From CAZMVY01 sp964617875 (GTDB taxonomy: Bacteria > Planctomycetota > Phycisphaerae > UBA1845 > PWPN01): DNA of 64,000 bases. Of this stretch, positions 27,584 through 35,559 are shown in pieces. Made by a program: the position numbers and the translations under genes. The notes under the pieces are model-generated. The model searched no databases. It worked only from the letters and a program-made list of their open reading frames with translations, and was not told where the DNA came from. The stretch is from contig CAZUAI010000014.1 in NCBI GenBank assembly GCA_964617875.1, forward strand, positions 1-64,000. The letters run 5' to 3'. How positions within the stretch are numbered: position 1 is the first letter of the stretch; each line of letters opens with the position of its first letter.

Positions 27584-28972
27584 ATGGGTATGCGGGTTGC
27601 GAATCTGGCGGTCGTTTCCATTCTCGTTCGTGCCGTCGTCGCCGTCGCGGCGCCCGCCACGAACGTCATCTTCATCCTGACGGACGACCAGGGCGTCTGG
27701 TCGCTCGGGTGCTACGGGAACCGCGAGGCCCGCACGCCCGAGGTCGATCGGCTCGCCGCGGAGGGCGTTCGGTTCACGCGTGCCTTCGCCGCCACGCCGG
27801 TCTGCTCGCCGAGCCGGGCCACGTTCTTCACCGGCCGCATCGCCTCGCAGCACGGCATCCACGACTGGATCAAGAACGAGAACATGGGCGAGCGCGCCCG
27901 CGCCTGCATTCCCGACGAGACGTTCCTCAGCAGCGTCCTGGCGAAGCACGGCTACACCTGTGGCCTGGTCGGCAAGTGGCACCTCGGCGACAGCATGACG
28001 CCCCAGGCCGGTTTCTCGTACTGGTTTGCGCTCCCGCAGGGCTCCAGCCCCTACCAGGACGCCGACATGATCTGGCGGGGCAAGGTCATCAAGACCTCCG
28101 GCTACATCACCGACCGCATCACCGACAAGGCGATCGAGTTTCTCGACCTCAACAAGACACGGCCGTTTTTCCTGGCGATCACGTACAACGCCCCGCACAG
28201 CCCGTACAACGGCCACCCGGACGAACTGGTGGACCTCTTCAGAGACTGCCCGTTCAAGTCCGTGCCCGACCTGCCGCCACACCCCTGGGCCGTGGGGCAG
28301 GTCGGCGACCTCCGCACGCACAAGATCCTGTCGCAGTACTACGCCGCGTGCACCGGGATCAGCCGCGGCGTCGGGCGGGTGATGGACCGGCTGGACGAAC
28401 TCGGCCTGGCGCAGAACACGCTCGTCGTCTACACGAGCGACCAGGGCTTCTGCTGCGGCCACCACGGCCTCTGGGGCAAGGGCAACGCGTCCAACCCGCG
28501 GAACATGTACGACACGTCCATGCAGATCCCGTTGATCTTCCGCCAGCCCGGGCGCCTGCCGAAGGGCGCCACGACGGACGCCCTCGTCTGTGCGTACGAC
28601 TTCGTGCCGACGATCCTCGACCACTTGGGCCTGCCGCCGTCGCCGGGGCGGAACCTGCCCGGGCGGAGCTTTGTGCCCGCCCTGCAGGGCCGGACGGCGG
28701 AAGGGTTCGACGCGATCTTCGGCGAATACGGCCGGGCACGGGCGATCCGCACGGCGACGCACAAGTACGTCCACCGCGCCGACGGCGGCCCCGACGAACT
28801 GTATGACCTGCAGACGGACCCCGACGAGATGACGAACCTCATCGAAAAGCCCGGGCAGAGGCAACTCGTGCTCAATCTGCGGAAACGCCTGTTCGAATGG
28901 TTCGACCGCTATGCGGAAGCCGGCCGCGACCCCGTCGGCCAGGAGTACCTTCGGCCCACGAAGGATGAGTAG
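27584..28972 (+). CDS. Exported arylsulfatase-type sulfatase
   Basis: A 462-residue secreted sulfatase. A signal peptide (1-23) precedes the metal-binding ILTDDQG (Asp34, Asp35). The modification motif is PVCSPSRATFFTGR, where Cys74 must be converted to formylglycine by a maturase; none is in the window. GLVGKWHLGD and a later YTSDQGFCCGHHG supply further active-site residues. It hydrolyses sulfate esters, presumably on carbohydrate given its neighbours. CGGAGGTG lies upstream of the ATG at 27584. Length and motif order are those of the S1 sulfatase family. Confidence 0.93.
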   Translation: MGMRVANLAVVSILVRAVVAVAAPATNVIFILTDDQGVWSLGCYGNREARTPEVDRLAAEGVRFTRAFAATPVCSPSRATFFTGRIASQHGIHDWIKNENMGERARACIPDETFLSSVLAKHGYTCGLVGKWHLGDSMTPQAGFSYWFALPQGSSPYQDADMIWRGKVIKTSGYITDRITDKAIEFLDLNKTRPFFLAITYNAPHSPYNGHPDELVDLFRDCPFKSVPDLPPHPWAVGQVGDLRTHKILSQYYAACTGISRGVGRVMDRLDELGLAQNTLVVYTSDQGFCCGHHGLWGKGNASNPRNMYDTSMQIPLIFRQPGRLPKGATTDALVCAYDFVPTILDHLGLPPSPGRNLPGRSFVPALQGRTAEGFDAIFGEYGRARAIRTATHKYVHRADGGPDELYDLQTDPDEMTNLIEKPGQRQLVLNLRKRLFEWFDRYAEAGRDPVGQEYLRPTKDE

Positions 28973-29009
28973 CCTTCCGTTGGTCGTCCAGACACCCTGC
29001 CGACAGCAA

Positions 29010-29026
29010 GCAGGCTGGAAGCCTGC
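29010..29026. repeat. Short perfect palindrome (GCAGGCT/AGCCTGC)
   Basis: GCAGGCTGGAAGCCTGC is a 7-bp perfect inverted repeat with a 3-base loop, 38 bases after the sulfatase stop. Relatives occur at 42425-42441 and 44970-44986. It may be a terminator hairpin or a dispersed repeat. Confidence 0.4.
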
Positions 29027-29060
29027 GCCGCGGCGGGGCCGAACCTTCGCGGAAACAGCG

Positions 29061-30482
29061 CTATTCGCACGCCGGCGGGTTATTCGGCCCGTTGAAACAT
29101 GCCTGGAATGCTGCGAAGTCCTCCAGATCGATGTCGCCGTCATCGGGGTCCGTGTCGAACCGCGCGCACTCCCACGGCTCCGTGCCGGCGTACGGCCGGT
29201 TCGGTCCGTTGAAGCAGGCCCCGAACGCCGAGAAGTCGAGCAGATCGACATCGCCGTCGCCGTCCGCGTCCTGCGGGACTCTCAGCGACACCGGCTTGGC
29301 AATGCTTCCCGAGTCCTGTGACGCACCGGAAACGAGCCAGGTCATGGGCGTCCGGTTTTCCACCGTGATCTCGACGAAGACGTCGAAGAAACTCTGCACG
29401 AACCTCGGCTCGTCGATCGGGAATATCACCCGGACGCCTTCGCCGGGTTCGTCGCCGACGATGCCGGAGCCGTCGGTCGACAACTCCAGCCAGACGTCGA
29501 AGAACGAATCGACATGGACCACCTCGCCGCGCGACGTGTAGAGCGTCATCCCCCAGCTGCCCGGCGGGAAGAACGGTCCGTTGCGCGGATCGTACAGGAT
29601 CCCGGCGGCGTTCAGGTCCACGAAGAACGAGAACCCGGTGATGTTCGCCGGATCTTCGAAGAGGTGAAACGGGGGCAGCTCGGGCTGCATGAAGCATGCC
29701 AGGCCCATCGGCGACGTGATCGGCGTCGGGATCATGGGCTGCACGACCGACACCTTGGCGTCTTTCTTGTGAAGATCGCCGTGATCGGTGACGAACAGGA
29801 TGAACTGCTCCTTGGACGGATCAGGCGATGCCTTGATGCGGTCGCCCGCCTGCTTGATCGCTTCGCGCAAGCCGTTCGCCGAGCCCTTCTTGTCCCAGCC
29901 GCCCGTGCCGTTGCCGCCGACGGTTGTTACGTTCGTATTGGGCTCGCCGTTGAAATTGCCCTTGATCGTGTCGCGCTGCGTGTTGTCGCGGCCCGCCGCG
30001 CTGTCCGGCTTTCCGGCATACACCACGACCTCCCGCCCCCGCACCGCGCCGGTGGACGAGGCCTTTTCCAGCGAAACGCCGCCGGCCGGCTTTCCGCCGC
30101 CGGTGGACGGCGTCTCGCCCGTGGCCTTGCCGGCCGTTCCGGCGTCATGAACCTTCTGTCCATTGTTGCCGGCTGCGGGCTTGAGTGCCTTCGATGCGTC
30201 GTCGTCGTATCCACCGTACTTCGCCTTCTCGCCTTGCGAGGTGGCCGACGTCACGGCGGTGTTCGGCTTGCCGGCAAACGCCTGGGCGGCGTTGCCGCCG
30301 TAGCATTCGGTGAGCACGACGAGCCGGGGCGTGCCCGGCGGCAGAAACTCATCCATCCACTTGGCAAGATCCTCCGCCGTAATCGCGGCGCCCTCCGAAG
30401 TGCAGAGTGTCCCCACCGTCTGGGTTTGCCCATAAACCGACGCCGTGAACAGCACGATCCAAAGATAGGCGATTTTCTTCAT
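29061..30482 (-). CDS. Secreted caspase/legumain-like protein with swapped catalytic halves and EF-hand tail
   Basis: A 473-residue exported protein. AGGAGG lies 7 bases before the ATG at 30482, and a signal peptide covers 1-19 (FTASVYGQ). LVVLTECYGGNAAQAF (Cys60), followed by NTAVTSATSQGEKAKYGGY, resembles the cysteine half of C13/caspase-like peptidases. GREVVVYAG (about 149) to FILFVTDHGD (His234) resembles the histidine half. The order is Cys then His, the reverse of known families. Residues about 255-420 look like a beta-rich accessory region. The tail carries two EF-hand motifs, DADGDGDVDLLDF and DDGDIDLEDF, each followed by a CFNGPN motif. Protease activity is inferred only. No known family match is claimed. 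Confidence 0.7.
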   Translation of the reverse strand: MKKIAYLWIVLFTASVYGQTQTVGTLCTSEGAAITAEDLAKWMDEFLPPGTPRLVVLTECYGGNAAQAFAGKPNTAVTSATSQGEKAKYGGYDDDASKALKPAAGNNGQKVHDAGTAGKATGETPSTGGGKPAGGVSLEKASSTGAVRGREVVVYAGKPDSAAGRDNTQRDTIKGNFNGEPNTNVTTVGGNGTGGWDKKGSANGLREAIKQAGDRIKASPDPSKEQFILFVTDHGDLHKKDAKVSVVQPMIPTPITSPMGLACFMQPELPPFHLFEDPANITGFSFFVDLNAAGILYDPRNGPFFPPGSWGMTLYTSRGEVVHVDSFFDVWLELSTDGSGIVGDEPGEGVRVIFPIDEPRFVQSFFDVFVEITVENRTPMTWLVSGASQDSGSIAKPVSLRVPQDADGDGDVDLLDFSAFGACFNGPNRPYAGTEPWECARFDTDPDDGDIDLEDFAAFQACFNGPNNPPACE

Positions 30483-30540
30483 CGTTGCCTCCTGTGAGAA
30501 GATGGTCTTGCCGGCTCTTGTGACCGACCGCTTATAGGGC

Positions 30541-30569
30541 ATTCTACAGCAACGCCGAAGCCGGAACAA
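30541..30569 (-). promoter_or_regulatory. Candidate housekeeping promoter for the caspase-like gene
   Basis: On the minus strand, TTGTTC (30564-30569) and TAGAAT (30541-30546) are spaced by 17 bases, matching sigma-70 geometry with a good -10 and a fair -35 element. The start codon lies about 59 bases downstream of the -10. The region is AT-richer than its surroundings. Confidence 0.45.
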
Positions 30570-30675
30570 GCTTTTTCTGATTTTTCTTGTCGCCGCGCGG
30601 CTCGGCATAGAGCCACAATTCACCATACTGCCAGCGGCACTTGATCAGCTCTGTCCGTCGGGGCGATGCTTCTTA

Positions 30676-30753
30676 GAGCCCATCCCAAAACCTGTGAGGA
30701 TGGGCAACTTGTGGCGAAAAGCCGTCTGTGCCGAAGGGTTTCGGGATAGGTTC
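30676..30753. mobile_element. 78-bp MITE of IS5 type
   Basis: Terminal inverted repeats GAGCCCATCCCAAAACC and GGTTTCGGGATAGGTTC match at 13 of 17 positions. Both ends are flanked by TTA (30673-30675 and 30754-30756), a 3-base target duplication of the TNA type used by the IS1031 group of IS5. An inner perfect repeat GCCCATCC/GGATGGGC (30678-30685, 30698-30705) adds a hairpin. No transposase fits in 78 bases, so it would need a full element elsewhere. Confidence 0.6.
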
Positions 30754-30773
30754 TTAGCGTGCCACTGCACTGC

Positions 30774-33464
30774 CTACGGGCATGCCGGCACGTTGTTCGG
30801 CCCGTTGTAGCAACGCGAAAACAGAAGGAAATCATCGAGGTCCACGTCCCCGTCGTTGTCGAGGTCCGCCGGATCGCAGCCGGTGGTGGCCGGCGGGTTG
30901 TTCGGCCCGTTGAAGCACGTGGTCAAACGCGTGAAGTCGGCCATGTCCACGTCGCCGTCGGCGTCGAAGTCGCTCATGATCTCGCACTCGTCGGGAACCC
31001 CGTTGCCATTGTCGTCATGGCTGCGCGCCGCCAGGCTCTGTCCGCGCAGGATCGACACGCTGTCGCTGTCCAGGTTCGCGACGGCGAGGTCGTACGTCGT
31101 ATCGCCGTCCAGCCGCGCCCCGATCACCGAGACCGGTGCGGTGCCCACGGCAAACCGGCCCCCTTTTGTGAAGGACGCATGGCCGTCGTTCAGGAGCAGC
31201 GAAATATCATGGGACCCGCGATTGGCCGTAACCAGGTCGATCCCGCCCGCGCCGTCGAAGTTGATCGCTGCAAGCCCCTGTGGATTTGAGCCGGTCAGGA
31301 AGGCGGCACGCGGCGCGAACGTGCCGTCGCCGTTGTTCTTCAGCACCGAGACGGTCGTCGTGTTCGCGTTGGTCACCGCGATGTCCCGGTCGCCGTCGCC
31401 GTCGAGATCGGCCGTGATGATCGCGCGCGGGTCTTTCCCGGCGGGGTAATTCACCGCAGCGGCAAACGCACCCGTCCCCAGGTTCCGGAGCACCGAGACG
31501 GAGTCGTTCGCGCCGTAGTTCGCCACGGCGATGTCGCGATGGCCGTCGCCGTTGAGGTCGCTGATCACGAGGGCCAGGGGGATGTCCTGCGTGGCGTAGT
31601 GGGCGGCCGCCTGGAACGTCCGGTCGCCGTTGTTCTTGAGCACCGACACGTTGTCGGAAAGGTAGTTCGCCGTCACGATGTCCGGGAAGAGGTCGCTGTT
31701 CACATTGCCCGCGGCAATGAAGAACGGGCCGTTGCCGACGCTGCATTTCACGGGTGCCGAGAAGACGCCGGCCTTGTACGTGCCGAAGAATATCCACACA
31801 TCGTCATCGTCGTAGTTGGCCACGACGAGATCCATGTACAGGTCGTTGTCGAGGTTTGCGACCGTGGCGCAGTACGGGTTGGCGCCGACGGCCAGGTCCG
31901 TCCTGCCGGTGAAGACGCCGCTTCCGTTGTTCCACAGGATGGACACCGTATCCGCAAAGTGGTTCGCGACCACCAGGTCGCGGTCGCCGTCGCCATTGAG
32001 GTCGCCGGAAGCCACGGAGTGGGCCCCATCGCCTGCGGCATACGACACGGCACTCGTGAAGCCGAAGCTCGGCAGGACGTCGGCCTCGTCCGGAATGCCG
32101 TTGCCGTTGCAGTCGTAGCTTGTGCCGCCGGCAATGTCGCAACTGTCCGGCACGCCGTTGTGGTTGTAGTCGGTGCTCGTTCCCGCATTGATGTCGCACT
32201 CGTCCGGGATGCCGTTGACGTTACAGTCGCGGCTGTAAGGCGGGATCGTCTGGTTGATCAGCACCGACACGGTGTCGGCGTAGGCGTTGGCCACGGCAAG
32301 GTCCGGAACGGCGTCCGCGTCGAGGTCGGAGGCCGTGACGGAGTTGGCCGAGACCCCGGTCGCGTAATGGACCGGCGCGGAAAATACCGCACCGCCGTTG
32401 TTCCGCAGGACCGAGACGTTATTGTCGTCGATGTTCGCTACGGCGAGGTCCAGATCGCCGTCCGCATCGAGATCGGCGATAGCCACGCTGACGGGTCCGT
32501 CGCCCGCCGTGTACTCAACGGCCGTGCCGAAGGAGCCGGTGCCGCCGTTCTTCAACACGGATACGCTTGGCGTCTCGCCCATGGCGGGGCCCTGGTTGGC
32601 CACGGCGAGGTCCAGGTCCCCGTCGCCGTCAAGGTCGCCCGCCGCCACCGCCACCGGCTGGTCGCCCACGCTGTAGTACGAGGGCGTCAGGAACGTTCCG
32701 GTGCCGTTGTTCCTCGACACCGCGACCTTGTCGTAGTAGCCCGTCGTGACGACGGCGTCGAGATCGCCATCGCGATCGACGTCGGCCAGCACCACCGCGT
32801 TCGGATAGCCCGAAACCGTGAGGTTTGCGGGGGCACCGAAGCCGCCGCTGCCGTTGTTCTTGAGGACCGACAGGACGTGCGCCACGCCGCCCTCGCAGAC
32901 GACGGCGAGATCGGCGTCGCCGTCGCGGTCCACGTCGCCAACCGCCACGCTCTTCGGGGGGCTCGGCCACGTCGGCGCCTGACCGACGGCGTACGTGCCC
33001 CACGCCGCGAACAAACCGCTGCCGTTGTTGCGGAGCGTGGACACGGAGTCGTCGAGATAGTTCGCCGCGACGATGTCGAGATCGCCGTCACGGTCGAAAT
33101 CGCCGACCGCCACGTACACGGGGAAATTGCCCACGGCGTATGACACGCCCGCGGCATACGTCCCGTTGCCGTTGTTTTTCAGCACCGTCACGGTGTCGGA
33201 GTCGGCGTTGGCGACCACAAGGTCGATGTCTCCATCGCCGTCGATGTCGCCGGTCGCGACGCATTTCGGCGCGTCGCCGACGGCGTAGTTGACCGCCGCG
33301 GCGAAACCGAACCCGGTCGGCACGAGGTCGAGCGCGTCTTCGACCCCGTTGACGTTGCAATCCACGGCGCGGACCGGGCTCGACAACCCACCGGCGACAC
33401 CCAGCGTCACAAGAACAACGACCACGACCGCCACGTTCGACACGATTCGGACTTCGCGCTTCAT
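30774..33464 (-). CDS. Secreted FG-GAP/VCBS double beta-propeller protein with EF-hand tail
   Basis: An 896-residue exported protein. AAGGAGG precedes the ATG at 33464, and the signal peptide ends near SPVRAVD. Fourteen FG-GAP/VCBS repeats are visible, each about 48 residues with DxDGDGDxDLxVAN and VSVLxNNGxGxF. They fall as seven plus seven, separated by a calcium-binding linker (DCNVNGIPDECD, then two similar loops). This suggests two complete seven-bladed propellers. Blades 8-14 are less regular; some lost the DGDGD ligands. The tail repeats the EF-hand motif twice (DFDADGDVDMADF, DLDNDGDVDLDDF) with CFNGPN and CYNGPN. Adhesion or protein binding is the usual role. It may share secretion or anchoring with the gene at 29061. 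Confidence 0.88.
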   Translation of the reverse strand: MKREVRIVSNVAVVVVVLVTLGVAGGLSSPVRAVDCNVNGVEDALDLVPTGFGFAAAVNYAVGDAPKCVATGDIDGDGDIDLVVANADSDTVTVLKNNGNGTYAAGVSYAVGNFPVYVAVGDFDRDGDLDIVAANYLDDSVSTLRNNGSGLFAAWGTYAVGQAPTWPSPPKSVAVGDVDRDGDADLAVVCEGGVAHVLSVLKNNGSGGFGAPANLTVSGYPNAVVLADVDRDGDLDAVVTTGYYDKVAVSRNNGTGTFLTPSYYSVGDQPVAVAAGDLDGDGDLDLAVANQGPAMGETPSVSVLKNGGTGSFGTAVEYTAGDGPVSVAIADLDADGDLDLAVANIDDNNVSVLRNNGGAVFSAPVHYATGVSANSVTASDLDADAVPDLAVANAYADTVSVLINQTIPPYSRDCNVNGIPDECDINAGTSTDYNHNGVPDSCDIAGGTSYDCNGNGIPDEADVLPSFGFTSAVSYAAGDGAHSVASGDLNGDGDRDLVVANHFADTVSILWNNGSGVFTGRTDLAVGANPYCATVANLDNDLYMDLVVANYDDDDVWIFFGTYKAGVFSAPVKCSVGNGPFFIAAGNVNSDLFPDIVTANYLSDNVSVLKNNGDRTFQAAAHYATQDIPLALVISDLNGDGHRDIAVANYGANDSVSVLRNLGTGAFAAAVNYPAGKDPRAIITADLDGDGDRDIAVTNANTTTVSVLKNNGDGTFAPRAAFLTGSNPQGLAAINFDGAGGIDLVTANRGSHDISLLLNDGHASFTKGGRFAVGTAPVSVIGARLDGDTTYDLAVANLDSDSVSILRGQSLAARSHDDNGNGVPDECEIMSDFDADGDVDMADFTRLTTCFNGPNNPPATTGCDPADLDNDGDVDLDDFLLFSRCYNGPNNVPACP

Positions 33465-33624
33465 GATGTGCGCCTCCTTGTGAAATGGGTCACGCGCCGA
33501 CGTGGCGCGCCCGCTTCAGGCTCCCAACCTTCGTCCGACAGCGAACATGCGAACGTCGGACACCTGAACCGCCAAGTGACACGTTCAGCCTAGGCGGCGT
33601 GCCGTCCCGCGTCAAGCCCCCGGC
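33465..33624. other. Upstream region of the propeller gene
   Basis: GTCCGAC and GTCGGAC at about 33535-33563 could pair as a 7-bp hairpin with a 15-base loop. No gene and no convincing promoter were found in this part of the 33465-33956 gap. Confidence 0.35.
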
Positions 33625-33778
33625 GGGGGTGCATGGCCGGTTGTGCGAGGGGGTGAGGAACCTTTGCCGGACAGGCGGAACACCGTGTTCACGGGAAGTG
33701 GACGCCCTGACGCGTTGAGCCCCGGGCAAGAAAGGTTCGTGACCCCCGCCCTGCGTGCAGGAACGGCCATGCACCCCC
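33625..33778. repeat. 154-bp inverted-repeat element
   Basis: GGGGGTGCATGGCCG (33625-33639) is exactly reversed at 33764-33778, and partial matches continue inward (GAACCTTT near 33657 against AAAGGTTC near 33731). A central palindrome GAACACCGTGTTC lies at 33678-33690. CGGC flanks both sides but could be chance. The element could be a MITE or a long structured RNA. Short frames inside it are not believable genes. Confidence 0.55.
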
Positions 33779-33956
33779 ACGGCGGTCGCCTTTCACAAGT
33801 GCACGAGAACGGGTATAGTGTCTCTCTACCGGGGAGCCCTGCGCGAGCGGGGCGGCACGCCGGGAGGGAAAACTGGCTCGAGAAACGAGTTTCTTCGTGA
33901 AAACTGGCGTTGACGATACTACAATCGCTCCGGGGAAGGGTTGCGGAAAGCGACCG

Positions 33957-35429
33957 ATGCGGGTCCTGCTGATCTCGGCGGCGACGCCCGACACCTTCTG
34001 GAGTTACAAGCACGTTCTGCCGTTCATTTCGCGGAAGGCGTGCTTCCCACCACTCGGCCTCCTTACGGTCGCGGCGATGCTCCCGCGGGAGTGGGACTTG
34101 CGCCTCGTCGATCTCAACGTAACGCGGCTTTCGGATACGGACATCGCCTGGGCCGACTATGTCTTCATCTCGGCCATGCTCGTACAGGCCGATTCCGCAC
34201 GAGAGGCCGTGGCCCGCTGCAACGCGGCCGAGCGACCGGTCATTGCCGGCGGGCCGCTCTTCACCACGGGCCATGCGAAGTTCCCCGAGGTCGCCCATTT
34301 CGTCCTCGGCGAGGCCGAAACCGTGATGCCTTCCGTCGTCGCCGACATGCTCGCCGGCGATGTCAAACCGTTCTACCACGGCGACGACCGCCCCGACATC
34401 ACCCGCACGCCCGTGCCGCGTTGGGATCTGATCAACACGAAGCAGTACGCCCTCATGCCGCTCCAGTTCTCGCGCGGCTGCCCGTTCAACTGCGAGTTCT
34501 GTGACATCATCGTCATGAACGGCCGCGTGCCCCGCGTGAAGACCAGCGAACAGATGATCCGCGAGCTGGAGAGCCTCGTCGCGACCGGCTGGCGCGACCC
34601 TGTCTTCATCGTTGACGACAACTTCATCGGCAACAAGGCGAAGGTCAAGGTTTTTCTCCGCGATCTGATCGCGTGGGAGGAACGCCGCGGCATCCGCCTC
34701 CAGTTCACGACGGAGGCGTCGCTCAACATCGCCGACGATCCCGAACTGCTCGCCCTGATGGTTCGCGCCGGGTTCAAGAAGCTCTTCGTCGGCATCGAAA
34801 CGCCGCAGGAGGACAGCCTTCTCGAGTGCGCGAAGGTGCAGAACGCGAAGCGGGACATGCTCGCCGCCGTCAAGACGATCCAGAAGGCCGGCATGGAGGT
34901 GATGGGCGGCTTCATCGTCGGCTTCGACAGCGACCGGCCGAACATCTTCGAACGGCAGCTCAAGTTCATCCAGGAGGCCGGCATCGTCACCGCCATGGTC
35001 GGCCTGCTCCAGGCGCTGCCCGGCACGCGGCTCTTCTCGAGGCTGCACCGCGAGGGCCGCATCCTCGACGAGGCCTCCGGCAACAACGTCAACGCCGCCC
35101 TGAACTTCGTCCCCAAGCTCGATCGCGACATGCTGGTCGAGGGCTACCGCTCGCTCGTCAAGCACCTGTACACGCCGAAGGTCTACTATCGCCGCATCCT
35201 TACGTTCCTGCGCGAGTACAAGCCGCAGGGGCCGAAGTTCTACCTTTCGTGGACGGACATCCAGGCCTTCCTCAAATCGCTCTGGATCATCGGCGTCCGC
35301 AGCCGCGGCCGGCGCGAGTACTGGAAGTTCTTTACCAAGACCCTTCTGTTCCACCGCCGTGCATTCCCCGAGGCCATGACGCTGGCGATCCTCGGTCACC
35401 ACTTCCGCCGCGTCGCATCAGAACTCTGA
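33957..35429 (+). CDS. B12-binding radical SAM protein
   Basis: A 490-residue protein. Residues about 1-140 form a cobalamin-binding Rossmann-like domain (LLISAATPDTF, then VIAGGPLFTTG). The radical SAM cluster motif is RGCPFNCEFC with Cys175, Cys179 and Cys182. The core continues to about residue 370, and the C-terminal 120 residues resemble the DUF4070 extension. Relatives include hopanoid methylases and many uncharacterised methyltransferases; the substrate is unknown. The ATG at 33957 is preferred over a GTG at 33897, since it opens directly into the domain (MRVLLISA) and GGAAAG lies upstream. TyrS follows 130 bases later. Confidence 0.88.
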   Translation: MRVLLISAATPDTFWSYKHVLPFISRKACFPPLGLLTVAAMLPREWDLRLVDLNVTRLSDTDIAWADYVFISAMLVQADSAREAVARCNAAERPVIAGGPLFTTGHAKFPEVAHFVLGEAETVMPSVVADMLAGDVKPFYHGDDRPDITRTPVPRWDLINTKQYALMPLQFSRGCPFNCEFCDIIVMNGRVPRVKTSEQMIRELESLVATGWRDPVFIVDDNFIGNKAKVKVFLRDLIAWEERRGIRLQFTTEASLNIADDPELLALMVRAGFKKLFVGIETPQEDSLLECAKVQNAKRDMLAAVKTIQKAGMEVMGGFIVGFDSDRPNIFERQLKFIQEAGIVTAMVGLLQALPGTRLFSRLHREGRILDEASGNNVNAALNFVPKLDRDMLVEGYRSLVKHLYTPKVYYRRILTFLREYKPQGPKFYLSWTDIQAFLKSLWIIGVRSRGRREYWKFFTKTLLFHRRAFPEAMTLAILGHHFRRVASEL

Positions 35430-35559
35430 TCCGTTTCCGCAGACCAGACCTCATGCGGGAAACGGGTTGTGTCCCCGTCCCTGGCTCCGTTCGGCGGCCG
35501 TGACTGCGCCGGGCCGCGCCCTACCACCGGATCGCAGGTTACCCTACAATGGCAGGGCT

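Noticed and set aside
29061..33464. Cellulosome dockerins
   Set aside because: The EF-hand tails lack the paired KR-type recognition residues of true dockerins, and no cohesin or scaffoldin is in the window.
33643..33900. Short ORFs over the 154-bp inverted repeat
   Set aside because: Frames on both strands follow the repeat structure, have no ribosome site, and show no protein-like composition.
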